Origin: Alcaligenaceae bacterium
GTDB taxonomy: Bacteria > Pseudomonadota > Gammaproteobacteria > Burkholderiales > Burkholderiaceae_B
Assembly (NCBI GenBank): GCA_947380655.1
Contig: CANCRX010000004.1
Coordinates: 1 to 64,000 of the forward strand
Length of the DNA stretch: 64,000 nt
Direction of reading: 5' to 3'
Part shown: in pieces, positions 43,643 to 52,678 of the stretch
How the letters are laid out: each line of letters opens with the position of its first letter
Numbering within the stretch: the first letter of the stretch is position 1
Position numbers and translations under genes: made by a program
The notes under the pieces: model-generated
Database searches by the model: none
What the model saw: only the letters and a program-made list of their open reading frames with translations
Told to the model about the DNA's origin: nothing

Positions 43643-44524
43643 ATGACAAGTACAAACGCTTTGACATTGAAACCTAATCAACTCGCGATGGCGATCTCGA
43701 ATCCTGGTGCGTTAGGCACCATCGAGGCCTACATCGGAACCGTAAACCGCCTGCCGGTGCTGACCCCCGAGCAGGAGCAGACGCTTGCGCGTCGCTTGCG
43801 CGACCAGGAAGACCTCGACGCGGCGCGTGAACTCGTTTTATCCCACTTGCGACTGGTGGTGTCCGTCGCACGTCAGTACCTAGGCTACGGCTTGCCCCAT
43901 GCTGACCTGATTCAGGAGGGCAATGTCGGCCTGATGAAAGCCGTCAAACGTTTTGACCCAGAGCGTGGTGTGCGCCTGGTGTCTTTTGCCGTGCACTGGA
44001 TTAAAGCTGAAATTCACGAATACATCGTTCGCAACTGGCGAATGGTTAAAGTCGCGACAACCAAAGCCCAACGCAAGCTGTTTTTTAATTTACGTAGCAT
44101 GCGCCCGGATGGTCTGACGCTTGATCCAACTCAAGTAGATGAGATCGCTAAAACGCTGAATGTAAAAAAAGAAGACGTCCGTGAAATGGAAGTCCGCATG
44201 TCGGGCCGTGAAATGTCCCTGGAAAACCAGGATGACGACGATGACTCGTATGCGCCGATCGCTTATTTATCTGATGATGGTCGCTCGGATCCAACGCAGG
44301 TGCTTGAGCGTCGGGAGGTTGACATCATGCAGGGCGACGGCTTGACACAGGCGCTTGAAGGCCTGGATCCACGTTCGCGTCGTATTGTGCAGGCACGTTG
44401 GTTACAAGATGACGGCGGTGCAACATTGCACGATCTGGCGTCAGAGTTTGGTGTTTCGGCTGAGAGGATTCGTCAGATCGAGGTCGCAGCCATGAAAAAA
44501 ATGCGTGTGGCCCTCGCGGGTTGA
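43643..44524 (+). CDS. rpoH: RNA polymerase sigma-32 (heat-shock sigma factor)
   Basis: A 293-residue RpoH. The region 2.1/2.2 block LIQEGNVGLMKAVKRFDPERG, region 2.4 HWIKAEIHEYIVRNWRMVK and the RpoH-specific box QRKLFFNLR (143-151) identify it. Region 4.2 (LHDLASEFGVSAERIRQIE) ends the protein. It directs RNA polymerase to chaperone and protease promoters. AGGAG precedes the ATG. The leader carries CIRCE and a sigma-E-like promoter. A terminator follows, so it is monocistronic. Confidence 0.98.
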   Translation: MTSTNALTLKPNQLAMAISNPGALGTIEAYIGTVNRLPVLTPEQEQTLARRLRDQEDLDAARELVLSHLRLVVSVARQYLGYGLPHADLIQEGNVGLMKAVKRFDPERGVRLVSFAVHWIKAEIHEYIVRNWRMVKVATTKAQRKLFFNLRSMRPDGLTLDPTQVDEIAKTLNVKKEDVREMEVRMSGREMSLENQDDDDDSYAPIAYLSDDGRSDPTQVLERREVDIMQGDGLTQALEGLDPRSRRIVQARWLQDDGGATLHDLASEFGVSAERIRQIEVAAMKKMRVALAG

Positions 44525-44576
44525 TCCATCACATTTCAATCCTTGCGGTAGCTAGCTGTTAAATCGCATTACCATT

Positions 44577-44605
44577 AAGCATCCTGCGGGATGCTTTTTT
44601 ATTTT
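44577..44605 (+). terminator. Intrinsic terminator after rpoH
   Basis: AAGCATCC-TGCG-GGATGCTT, an 8 bp stem followed by six T and ATTTT. Confidence 0.9.
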
Positions 44606-44653
44606 GGCGTGTGTGTCACCGTAATGACGTGCAAAGGGCTTGGAAATAATTAA

Positions 44654-47197
44654 ATGGACATAGGTTCTTTTGTATTCGGCTTGGCGGGTTTGCTTGCCTT
44701 GATTTGTTTCGTGCCCCCGCTAGCAGGGCGCGTCAAATTGCCGCATTCGGTTTTTCTGGCGATTTGCGGTTGTTTATTAGCCTACGCCTCTCACGTTTTG
44801 AGATGGGCACCGCCAGTGATTGGCGATTTTTTAGAGATTATCAATACCTTCGAAATTTCTTCTGAAACATTTTTAATTGTGTTTCTGCCGATTCTTTTAT
44901 TCGAAACGGCACTGTCCATGAATGTCAGAAGACTGATGGATGATGTCGGTCCCATTCTGATGATGGCGATCGTAGCGGTAGTTGTGAGCACGCTATTGGT
45001 TGGTGCTGTGTTGTCAGAGTTTTCAGGCATGGGCATTGTGACGTGTCTATTGCTTGGTGCGATTGTGTCAACGACCGATCCGGCAGCGGTGGTTGGCATA
45101 TTCAGAGAAGTGGGCGCACCCAAAAGACTGACGACGCTAGTAGAGGGCGAGAGCTTGCTCAATGACGCAGCAGCGATTGCCTTGTATTCAGTGTTGTTGG
45201 GTGTGTTGTCAAAAGACGCCAGCTGGTCTCAAGGGATCGTGATCAAAGAGTTCCTGGTGCTTTTTTTGGGCGGAGGTATCGCGGGTTTTGTAATCGGTCG
45301 TCTTGCTTGTGCCGCCTTTGCCTGGTTGCGCGGATGGCCTGCTGCCGAAATATCGCTCACTGTCGCTGTGGCGTACCTGTCATTTTTTATATCAGAGCAT
45401 TACTTGCATGTATCAGGTGTGGTTGCAACAGTCGTCGCTGGGCTCGTGGTGGGATCGACAGGCCGCACACGTATGTCAACGACAACCTTTGAAACCCTTT
45501 CACATTCCTGGCATCAGTTTGGCTTTTGGGCAAATTCGCTGATATTTTTATTTGCTGCAATGCTGATTCCTAAAATGATGCAAAACATTTCCTGGAAACA
45601 TGCGCTGCTGATTCTGCTGGTTTTCTTAAGCACGTTGCTTGCCAGGGCATTGGTCGTTTTTGTTTTGATTCCTTTGCTTTCTTCGATAGGTTTAGGCGCT
45701 CGCGTGGGTTCGCGTTTTAAATCCGTTATTTGGTGGGGTGGCCTCAGGGGGGCGGTATCGCTAGCGCTTGCGCTAGCGGTGACAGAGCGTGCAAGTTTGC
45801 CTGCAGAGATCCGTGAATTTATTGCTATTACCGTTACCGGCTTTGTGTTGTCTACGCTGTTTATAAACGGTCTGACTCTTCAACCTCTTATTCGTATGCT
45901 GGGACTGAACCAGCTGACAAAAAAAGAGCGTGCATTACGCGACCAAGCCGTTCTTGTTGTAGCAACACTTACACAGGACGAAACCGATCGTATTGCACAA
46001 GATGAACTCGTCCCACAAGAAGTCAGGCAGCGAATTCATCACGTATTTGATGAGGGCATGACCGCATCCACGCAAACGCCGATTGATTACTTTTCTGAAC
46101 AAGACCGGATCGATCTGGGCCTATCGATTTTGGCACGCAGAGAATTCGAAATTTATTTTGAAATTCTCAAGTATCAGATCATTGATCGCAACATGGCGGA
46201 GATGTTGATTGGTAAAGCAGAGCGCCTTGAAGACGCTGTGCGTGTGCGCGGGTTGCGGGGATTTAATGTGGTCGCTGCGCGGGCGCTTCGTTATCCGCGG
46301 CGGTTTCGCCAAGCATTACGCGTGTCTGAAGTATTTGGTATACAGCGATGGCTTGCATATGAGTTGAGTCAACGTTTTGTTGGTTTGATGTGTATGCGCT
46401 CGGTATCAAGGCAATTGCTTATATTCGCAGATCAGCGATTGCGAGATATCATCGGTAACGAAGCCACCGAGCAGGTCAGGCAGGCGCATCAGCGTCGCCT
46501 TGATCTGATTGCGGAAGGCCTTCAAGCGCTTGAATTGCAATACCCTACTTATTCGTTGTGGCTGCACGAGCGCTATCTCGGACGCATTGCGCGACGGATT
46601 GAGCGAGAGCGTTATCACGAGATGCTTGAACAATCGCTCATCGGGGGTGAGGTCTATGCGGATTTGACCGCGCAGGTTGGAAAACGATGGGAATTCATTG
46701 ATCGTGACCCGCCTCTCGACATACAAATGGGGGCTGCTGATTTGGTGGCGCGCGTACCTTTGCTTAATGGGCTCACGCCAGCGGTGCAGCGCCAATTGGC
46801 AAAGATGTTGACGCCACGACTCTTTCTGCCAGATCAGTTGATCTGGGGACAAAAGCTTCCCCCTTTCGCTTTGTATATTGTGGCTTCGGGAGCGGTCAAA
46901 GTATTGCTGCCTGACGGCACGCATATCGAGCTCGGCTCGGGCGAGTTTTTTGGTGAGCTGTATATGCTGGCAAATGAAAAAATGGATGAGTTTGAAGTCC
47001 GATCACTTGGCTACAGCAAATTGCTATGTTTGCCGGCGCGTGACTTCGAGGCGCTGCTATCGCGTGACCCAGCCTTGCGCGCCAGCATTGAGTTGGTTGC
47101 AAAGCAAAGGATGAGAGCGCTTGAAGTCTGGCGCAATCATTCCGCACCACAACAGCCCGCATCACCCCCTGCTACGCAGCCGCCTGCGAACGTCTGA
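44654..47197 (+). CDS. CPA1-type Na+/H+ antiporter with cyclic-nucleotide-binding-like domain
   Basis: An 847-residue protein. The first roughly 420 residues are a CPA1/NhaP-type antiporter with about twelve helices and the hallmark ATDP-like and ND motifs (STTDPAAVVGIFREVG, VEGESLLNDAAAIAL). A long cytoplasmic helical region follows, then a cyclic-nucleotide-binding-type domain at about 700-825 (LPDGTHIELGSGEFFGELYML). This resembles plant SOS1-like antiporters in layout. It should exchange Na+ or K+ for H+ under cytoplasmic control. Its 3' end overlaps the convergent Nudix gene by 26 bp. Confidence 0.93.
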   Translation: MDIGSFVFGLAGLLALICFVPPLAGRVKLPHSVFLAICGCLLAYASHVLRWAPPVIGDFLEIINTFEISSETFLIVFLPILLFETALSMNVRRLMDDVGPILMMAIVAVVVSTLLVGAVLSEFSGMGIVTCLLLGAIVSTTDPAAVVGIFREVGAPKRLTTLVEGESLLNDAAAIALYSVLLGVLSKDASWSQGIVIKEFLVLFLGGGIAGFVIGRLACAAFAWLRGWPAAEISLTVAVAYLSFFISEHYLHVSGVVATVVAGLVVGSTGRTRMSTTTFETLSHSWHQFGFWANSLIFLFAAMLIPKMMQNISWKHALLILLVFLSTLLARALVVFVLIPLLSSIGLGARVGSRFKSVIWWGGLRGAVSLALALAVTERASLPAEIREFIAITVTGFVLSTLFINGLTLQPLIRMLGLNQLTKKERALRDQAVLVVATLTQDETDRIAQDELVPQEVRQRIHHVFDEGMTASTQTPIDYFSEQDRIDLGLSILARREFEIYFEILKYQIIDRNMAEMLIGKAERLEDAVRVRGLRGFNVVAARALRYPRRFRQALRVSEVFGIQRWLAYELSQRFVGLMCMRSVSRQLLIFADQRLRDIIGNEATEQVRQAHQRRLDLIAEGLQALELQYPTYSLWLHERYLGRIARRIERERYHEMLEQSLIGGEVYADLTAQVGKRWEFIDRDPPLDIQMGAADLVARVPLLNGLTPAVQRQLAKMLTPRLFLPDQLIWGQKLPPFALYIVASGAVKVLLPDGTHIELGSGEFFGELYMLANEKMDEFEVRSLGYSKLLCLPARDFEALLSRDPALRASIELVAKQRMRALEVWRNHSAPQQPASPPATQPPANV

Positions 47198-48011
47198 GCA
47201 GATCCTCAGCAATCACAATCGATGCTTCCACAGTGAACGCGCTTTGTTGCAGCATTTGAAACACAACCTGTGGTTCAAGGCACTGTATATCCATCACCTC
47301 GCCGTCGCGATTTTTTGGCGTGATGTGCACAGGTAACACGCACTCACTGGTCAATACGTCTTCGACTTGCAGGCCTTCGGGGATTCGCCTGTTCATCCGT
47401 GTGATGGCGTGAAGCGGTGTGCGATTCGCAATGTCTGGCGCATCCAGACCCGCCTCTTCGTCAGTTTCGCGGATCAGTGCCAGCTCAACGTCCTCCTGAC
47501 TGCCTATCAGTCCGCCTACCAGTGTGTCCCACATGCCGGGATCGGTTGCCTTGGTGAGTGCCCGTCTTGCAACCCATAGTCCGCCATTGGCAGACCAGGC
47601 GTTCAGGTGCACGGCACGCGTGATCAGTCCGAGCGGGCGCATCACGCCGCGTTCAATCGCACCTAGCCTGCGCGGTGTTGCCGAAGGGTCTGCCCAAATA
47701 TCGAGCAGTTCGTTGCGCCAGCCAGGGGCGCACCCGGCAGCCCGTAGAGTATTCGCCACAGCGGATAACAAATGGTCAAGATCGGGACCCGGAACAAGTT
47801 CGGCACCAATATCCATCTCGTTTGGGCCCGAAGTAACGCCCGGCAAATTCTTTAACGCCTCGGCTGCGGCTGGAAATACCCAGCCGCACAATTGACCTGC
47901 AATGCGCAGTCGTGGAGATCCCGGATGAGCCGTTTGTTGCGCCTGACCGATCAGTCGATCGAGAAGGGCCTGAAGATCTTTGGCTGGCAAAGAAATGCTT
48001 AAATCTGACAT
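47172..48011 (-). CDS. Nudix hydrolase with Tnr3-like N-terminal domain (DUF4743)
   Basis: A protein of about 279 residues with an N-terminal DUF4743-type domain and a C-terminal Nudix box, GLIGSQEDVELALIRETDEEAGL, near consensus (Thr replaces one hydrophobic position). Relatives include yeast Tnr3 and plant Nudix 20/24, which handle thiamine-diphosphate-like compounds; that activity is inference here. I chose the ATG at 48011, where the family alignment begins. A GTG at 48062 preceded by GGAGG is a longer alternative. It is divergent from coxB. Confidence 0.88.
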   Translation of the reverse strand: MSDLSISLPAKDLQALLDRLIGQAQQTAHPGSPRLRIAGQLCGWVFPAAAEALKNLPGVTSGPNEMDIGAELVPGPDLDHLLSAVANTLRAAGCAPGWRNELLDIWADPSATPRRLGAIERGVMRPLGLITRAVHLNAWSANGGLWVARRALTKATDPGMWDTLVGGLIGSQEDVELALIRETDEEAGLDAPDIANRTPLHAITRMNRRIPEGLQVEDVLTSECVLPVHITPKNRDGEVMDIQCLEPQVVFQMLQQSAFTVEASIVIAEDLLRRSQAAA

Positions 48012-48072
48012 GAGCGCAAGCCAGTTGAGAAAAGACTTTAATTGTAGCTCTGCGAATCCCACGCTCCTCCGC

Positions 48073-48078
48073 TATAAT
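48073..48078 (+). promoter_or_regulatory. Candidate -10 box for the cox operon
   Basis: A perfect TATAAT lies 158 bp before the coxB ATG at 48236. The sequence at -35 (CTGCGA with 17-base spacing) is poor, so this is tentative. Confidence 0.35.
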
Positions 48079-48235
48079 TCTCCCGTTTCTTTATGATTCG
48101 CGCTGAAAATGGGTTCCAGATATGCGAAAAATCCATTCGCAGCTCTACGATGTCATATTTAGCCGTCCAATAATTTTCGCGTCAGGCAATTGCTATTTTG
48201 CATATCTGCTAGGCGCGACGTGTTTCGAGGTCAGC

Positions 48236-49393
48236 ATGAAGAAGTTGATGGGGTTACTAGGTGCCTGTGCCATGTTTTTCAGTGGTATCGCGTTCGCACA
48301 AGTAAAGGATATGCCGGGCGGTCCAGGTGTAAACCAGCTTAATTTGCGAGAAGGTGTCACCCAGATTGGTCATGATGTGGTCTGGCTTCATTGGTTGATG
48401 CTGATCATCTGTCTGGTGATCTTTGTCGCAGTGTTCGGGGTCATGTTCTACTCCATCTGGGCACATCGTAAATCACGCGGTGCGATCGCCGCGACATTCC
48501 ATGAGCACATGGGTGTAGAGGTTGCCTGGACGATCATCCCTTTTATTATCGTGATTGCGATGGCTTTGCCTGCGACACGTACCGTGGTGGCAATGAAAGA
48601 CACCAGTGGTGCTGACATCACAGTAAAAGTTACGGGTTACCAGTGGAAATGGGGTTATGAGTACATCGATGGCCCAGCCGCAGGTGTCAAATTCCTCTCT
48701 AATCTTTCTACGCCTCCCGCTCAGATTGCAAACAAAGAGCCCAAGGGTCCTTTCTACCTGATGGAAGTCGATCATCCTTTGGTCGTTCCCGTCGGTAAAA
48801 AAATCCGTCTGGCTGTTACCGCGGGTGACGTGATTCACTCCTGGTCGGTGCCTGACCTGGCGGTCAAGCAGGATGCGATCCCTGGCTTTATCCGCAATAC
48901 ATGGTTCCGCGCTGAGAAAGTCGGCGAATATCGTGGTTTGTGTTCAGAGCTTTGCGGTAAAGACCATGCCTTTATGCCTATCGTCGTCAAAGTGCTCTCG
49001 GAACAGGACTACGCTAAGTGGGCGGATGAACAGAAAAAACTGCTTGCCGCAGCGGCTGATGATCCAAACAAAGAGTGGACAGCAGCTGACTTGTCTGCAC
49101 GGGGTGAGAAAGTCTATGCAGCAAACTGCGTGGCCTGCCATCAGGGTAGCGGTAAAGGCATTGTGGGCGCATTCCCCGCACTCGACGGCAGCAAGATTGT
49201 GATGGGCCCCAAAGCCGATCAGATTCAGATTTTGCTCAAGGGTAAGCAGGGCACGGCCATGGCCTCTTTTGCCAGCCAGTTAAATGATGTTGAGATTGCA
49301 GCGGTCATCACGTATTCACGTGGCGCCTGGGGCAACGCTGGTAAAGGACAGGACCCTGTGGTTCAGCCTGCCGACGTAAAAGCCGCACGTTGA
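48236..49393 (+). CDS. coxB: Cytochrome c oxidase subunit II with fused cytochrome c domain
   Basis: A subunit II of about 385 residues from the ATG at 48236 (GAGGT upstream; signal peptide MKKLMGLLGACAMFFSGIAFA). Two membrane helices precede the CuA domain, whose ligands lie in CSELCGKDHAFM (Cys236, Cys240, His244, Met247). A C-terminal cytochrome c domain carries CVACH at 298-302. A longer in-frame start at 48122 adds 38 non-family residues. Soluble cytochrome c or bc1 electrons enter here. Confidence 0.96.
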   Translation: MKKLMGLLGACAMFFSGIAFAQVKDMPGGPGVNQLNLREGVTQIGHDVVWLHWLMLIICLVIFVAVFGVMFYSIWAHRKSRGAIAATFHEHMGVEVAWTIIPFIIVIAMALPATRTVVAMKDTSGADITVKVTGYQWKWGYEYIDGPAAGVKFLSNLSTPPAQIANKEPKGPFYLMEVDHPLVVPVGKKIRLAVTAGDVIHSWSVPDLAVKQDAIPGFIRNTWFRAEKVGEYRGLCSELCGKDHAFMPIVVKVLSEQDYAKWADEQKKLLAAAADDPNKEWTAADLSARGEKVYAANCVACHQGSGKGIVGAFPALDGSKIVMGPKADQIQILLKGKQGTAMASFASQLNDVEIAAVITYSRGAWGNAGKGQDPVVQPADVKAAR

Positions 49394-49405
49394 TTGAACG
49401 CGCAA

Positions 49406-49464
49406 GTATTTGTAATACGAAACTTTCATACAGATTTGCTGAGAGTCACACCAAACGTGTGACT
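49406..49464. repeat. Two inverted repeats in the coxB-coxA gap
   Basis: GTATT-TGT-AATAC (49406-49418) and AGTCACAC-CAAAC-GTGTGACT (49444-49464). The second is a perfect 8 bp stem without a T-run, so it may set subunit stoichiometry or stabilise the RNA rather than end transcription. Confidence 0.5.
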
Positions 49465-49491
49465 GCAGCCTAAGCAGGATAGGAGTTCACA

Positions 49492-51096
49492 ATGAGCAGC
49501 GTCACAGCAGACCACGTTACGGGCCACGGCCACGACGATCACGACGACCACGGGCATATGCTCCACGGCTGGCGCCGATGGCTATTTGCGACTAACCACA
49601 AAGACATCGGCACGATGTACATGATTTTCTCGTTTGCCATGTTGATGGAAGGTGGTTTGTTAGCCCTCTTGCTGCGTACCGAGTTGTTCCAGCCAGGCTT
49701 GCAATTTTTCCGTCCAGAACTGTTCAACCAGTTCACCACGATGCATGGTCTGATCATGGTGTTCGGTGCGATCATGCCGGCATTTGTAGGCTTTGCTAAC
49801 TGGATGATTCCTTTGCAGATCGGTGCATCGGACATGGCATTTGCCCGGATGAACAACTTCAGTTTCTGGCTGTTGCCAGTCGCGGGTGTTTTGCTCACCA
49901 CATCGTTTTTTGTACCTGGCGGCGCAACCGCTGCGGGCTGGACGCTCTACGCGCCACTGACCCTGCAGATGGGTCCTGGCATGGATCTGGCTATTTTCGC
50001 CGTCCACATCATGGGTGCCTCCTCGATCATGGGCGCGATCAACATCGTGGTGACGATTCTGAACATGCGTGCACCTGGCATGACCTTGATGAAAATGCCA
50101 TTGTTCTGTTGGACATGGTTGATCACCGCTTACCTGCTGATTGCTGTGATGCCAGTATTGGCTGCTGCGATTACGATGGTTCTGACGGATCGTCACTTTG
50201 GCACAGGCTTCTTTAACGCTGCCGCCGGTGGTGACCCAGTTCTGTATCAGCACATTTTCTGGTTCTTCGGGCACCCCGAGGTTTACATCATGATTTTGCC
50301 GGCCTTTGGTATTGTTTCCGCCATCGTGCCAGCCTTTGCCCGCAAGCCTTTGTTTGGTTATGCCTCGATGGTGTATGCGACGGCATCGATTGCGATTCTG
50401 TCGTTCATCGTGTGGGCGCACCACATGTTTGCAACCGGTATGCCCGTAACCGGTCAGCTGTACTTCATGTACGCAACGATGTTGATTTCTATCCCCACGG
50501 GTGTGAAAGTGTTTAACTGGGTTGCAACGATGTGGAAAGGTTCGATGACTTTCGAAACCCCCATGTTGTTCGCGGTCGGCTTTATATTTGTGTTTACGAT
50601 TGGCGGCTTTACAGGTCTGATTCTGTCGATGGCGCCTATTGATATCGCTGTGCACGATACCTACTACGTTGTGGCGCACTTCCATTACGTGCTGGTTGCT
50701 GGTTCACTGTTTGCACTGTTTGCAGGCACCTACTACTGGCTGCCAAAGTGGTGCGGTTTCATGTACGACGAGAAACTGGGCAAAATCCATTTCTGGATGA
50801 GCATGATTTCGTTCAACATCACCTTCTTCCCCATGCACTTTTTGGGTCTAGCAGGTATGCCACGTCGTTATGCTGACTACGCTGCACAATTCACAGATTT
50901 CCATCAGATTGCCACCATCGGTGCGTTCTGGTTTGGTCTTTCACAATTGTTGTTCCTCTACATTGTTCTCAAAGCCTACGCTGGTAAAGGCACTCCAGCC
51001 GCAGCCAAGCCCTGGGAAGGTGCAGAGGGTCTGGAGTGGACGGTACCATCCCCTGCTCCTTTCCATACCTTTGTGACCCCACCAGAGGTTAAGTAA
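49492..51096 (+). CDS. ctaD: Cytochrome c oxidase subunit I
   Basis: A 534-residue heme-copper oxidase subunit I (aa3 type) with about twelve helices. Visible ligands are TTMHGLIMVF (low-spin heme His), HPEVYIMILP (CuB His and the cross-linked Tyr), the HHMF pair, and HDTYYVVAHFHYVL. The histidine-rich N terminus (HGHDDHDDHGH) is unusual and may bind metal. Second gene of the cox cluster. Confidence 0.97.
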   Translation: MSSVTADHVTGHGHDDHDDHGHMLHGWRRWLFATNHKDIGTMYMIFSFAMLMEGGLLALLLRTELFQPGLQFFRPELFNQFTTMHGLIMVFGAIMPAFVGFANWMIPLQIGASDMAFARMNNFSFWLLPVAGVLLTTSFFVPGGATAAGWTLYAPLTLQMGPGMDLAIFAVHIMGASSIMGAINIVVTILNMRAPGMTLMKMPLFCWTWLITAYLLIAVMPVLAAAITMVLTDRHFGTGFFNAAAGGDPVLYQHIFWFFGHPEVYIMILPAFGIVSAIVPAFARKPLFGYASMVYATASIAILSFIVWAHHMFATGMPVTGQLYFMYATMLISIPTGVKVFNWVATMWKGSMTFETPMLFAVGFIFVFTIGGFTGLILSMAPIDIAVHDTYYVVAHFHYVLVAGSLFALFAGTYYWLPKWCGFMYDEKLGKIHFWMSMISFNITFFPMHFLGLAGMPRRYADYAAQFTDFHQIATIGAFWFGLSQLLFLYIVLKAYAGKGTPAAAKPWEGAEGLEWTVPSPAPFHTFVTPPEVK

Positions 51097-51100
51097 CAAT

Positions 51101-51223
51101 ATGGCACCGACCCCAGAGCAGCGTCGCAAAAATAAACGGACCGGTTTGATTTTCCTGGTGATCGTTTTGGCGATGTTTGGCTGGACCATCGGCAAGCAGG
51201 TTTATTTGCATTACTTTTCCTGA
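51101..51223 (+). CDS. Cytochrome oxidase small assembly protein
   Basis: A 40-residue protein, MAPTPEQRRK then one transmembrane helix (TGLIFLVIVLAMFGWTIG). It starts 5 bases after the coxA stop. The PEQRRKN N terminus and single helix match the short proteins named 'cytochrome oxidase small assembly protein' that follow ctaD in other Burkholderiales. In those genomes ctaG normally follows; here DUF2970 comes next. It is below the usual gene-calling length. Confidence 0.78.
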   Translation: MAPTPEQRRKNKRTGLIFLVIVLAMFGWTIGKQVYLHYFS

Positions 51224-51244
51224 CTCGCGAGTCAATAAGGCATC

Positions 51245-51469
51245 ATGAGTCAGGATTTAAAAGAATCAAGTCAGCGCAAGCTGAATTTTTTCCAGACACT
51301 TACAGCAATCGCGTGTGCCATGTTTGGTGTGCGTAAAGGCTCTGGGTATAAGGAAGATATGTCCAAACTTAACCCCGTTCATCTAATTATCGCGGGGTTG
51401 TTGTGTGGTGTTTTGTTTGTGGCTGGTCTGGTGATGGTGGTACGTTTAGCCATATCCAGTCTGAGCTAA
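51245..51469 (+). CDS. DUF2970 membrane protein
   Basis: A 74-residue protein with the family's FFQTLTAIACAMFGVRKGSGYKED motif, then one transmembrane helix (LIIAGLLCGVLFVAGLVMVV). DUF2970 genes accompany the cox cluster in Burkholderiales. The role is unknown. Confidence 0.9.
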   Translation: MSQDLKESSQRKLNFFQTLTAIACAMFGVRKGSGYKEDMSKLNPVHLIIAGLLCGVLFVAGLVMVVRLAISSLS

Positions 51470-51505
51470 GTGCGGTCTTTAACGAACTGAAGCATGGAGA
51501 ATGAC

Positions 51506-52381
51506 ATGAGTGCATCCCACTCGATCCAAGGCAAAGAGGCACCTTATTACTACGTGCCCAACGATTCAGCACATCCCGTGCGCGCGAGTATCGCGTTGCT
51601 GGTGGTGATGCTTGGCGCATCAGCCTGGGTAAACGGTATTGAGCTTGGTAAATGGGCAGTATTCGCCGGCCTGCTTGGTTTGATTACGGTACTGTATTTC
51701 TGGTTTGGCGATGCCATTCACGAAGAAGAAACCGGATTGAACAGCAAGCGTGTCGATGTTTCCTATCGCTGGAGCATGAGCTGGTTCATCTTCTCCGAAG
51801 TCATGTTCTTTGCGGCCTTTTTTGGTGCACTTTGGTACACCCGTACGGTTACAACCCCCTGGTTGGGCGACCTGGATCATAAATTACTGCTCTGGCCGAC
51901 GTTTGTTGCGACTTGGCCAAACAACGGTCCCGCTGGCGTAGTTGAAATTTTCCAAACCGTTGGCCCATTCTGGTTGCCAACGATCAACACAGCACTGTTG
52001 TTGACCTCAGGTGTGACCTTGACGTTGTCGCACCACGCGCTGCGTGAAGACCATCGTGGCTCAGCCAAGTTCTGGTTGTTCGCTACGATCGTGCTCGGTT
52101 TTGTCTTTGTGGGCTGTCAGGCCTATGAGTACTACCATGCATACCACGCACTGAATCTTAAGTTCAGCTCAGGCGCCTATGGCTCATTGTTCTACATGCT
52201 GACCGGTTTTCACGGTTTTCACGTGATGATGGGTGCAACCATGCTGACAGTCATATTTGTTCGTATGCTGCGTGGCCACTTTACTGCTAACAACCATTTC
52301 GGTTTTGAAGGCGCTGCGTGGTACTGGCACTTTGTTGACGTGGTTTGGCTTGGTTTGTATTTGTTCGTGTACTGGTTCTAA
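51506..52381 (+). CDS. ctaE: Cytochrome c oxidase subunit III
   Basis: A 291-residue subunit III with about seven helices. The FSEVMFFAAFFGALWYT and FHGFHVMMGATML segments are characteristic. I prefer the ATG at 51506 because GGAGA sits 5 bases upstream; an ATG at 51494 is possible. It stabilises subunit I and channels O2 and protons. Followed by a bidirectional terminator. Confidence 0.96.
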   Translation: MSASHSIQGKEAPYYYVPNDSAHPVRASIALLVVMLGASAWVNGIELGKWAVFAGLLGLITVLYFWFGDAIHEEETGLNSKRVDVSYRWSMSWFIFSEVMFFAAFFGALWYTRTVTTPWLGDLDHKLLLWPTFVATWPNNGPAGVVEIFQTVGPFWLPTINTALLLTSGVTLTLSHHALREDHRGSAKFWLFATIVLGFVFVGCQAYEYYHAYHALNLKFSSGAYGSLFYMLTGFHGFHVMMGATMLTVIFVRMLRGHFTANNHFGFEGAAWYWHFVDVVWLGLYLFVYWF

Positions 52382-52400
52382 TCGTACGCGACGTTCAAAA

Positions 52401-52430
52401 AAAGGCCGGCTTTCGCCGGCCTTTCATTTT
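52401..52430. terminator. Bidirectional intrinsic terminator after ctaE
   Basis: AAAGGCCGGC-TTTC-GCCGGCCTTT, a perfect 10 bp stem. T-rich sequence follows on the plus strand and seven T on the minus strand. It separates ctaE from the convergent DUF2909 gene. Confidence 0.92.
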
Positions 52431-52442
52431 TCTGGAGGGAAA

Positions 52443-52643
52443 TTAACGAATCCCAGTGGCTTCGATCCACCCCATCCAGTGCGCAAACAGTAAAAACAAA
52501 AACAAGGCAACAGATAACCCAATGCGCACAGTCAGTGCGTTAACAGTTTTGTTGCTCGTACCTTTGTCACGCATTAAATAAAACAATGCCGAGGCAAGGC
52601 TGCCCAAAATGATGATGAAAGCCAGTCCCACTACAATACGCAT
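52443..52643 (-). CDS. DUF2909 twin-transmembrane protein
   Basis: A 66-residue protein with two predicted helices (IVVGLAFIIILGSLASALFYL and VRIGLSVALFLFLLFAHW). DUF2909 genes sit in the same place in many Burkholderiales cox clusters. It is on the opposite strand here. Function unknown. Confidence 0.9.
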   Translation of the reverse strand: MRIVVGLAFIIILGSLASALFYLMRDKGTSNKTVNALTVRIGLSVALFLFLLFAHWMGWIEATGIR

Positions 52644-52678
52644 AAGGCCCTCCGCCTAAAAAAGGAATTATCGCAGAC

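Noticed and set aside
49660..50685. 341-codon minus-strand frame antisense to coxA
   Set aside because: A codon-bias shadow of coxA. It is rich in His, Arg and Gln with no domain or ribosome-binding site.
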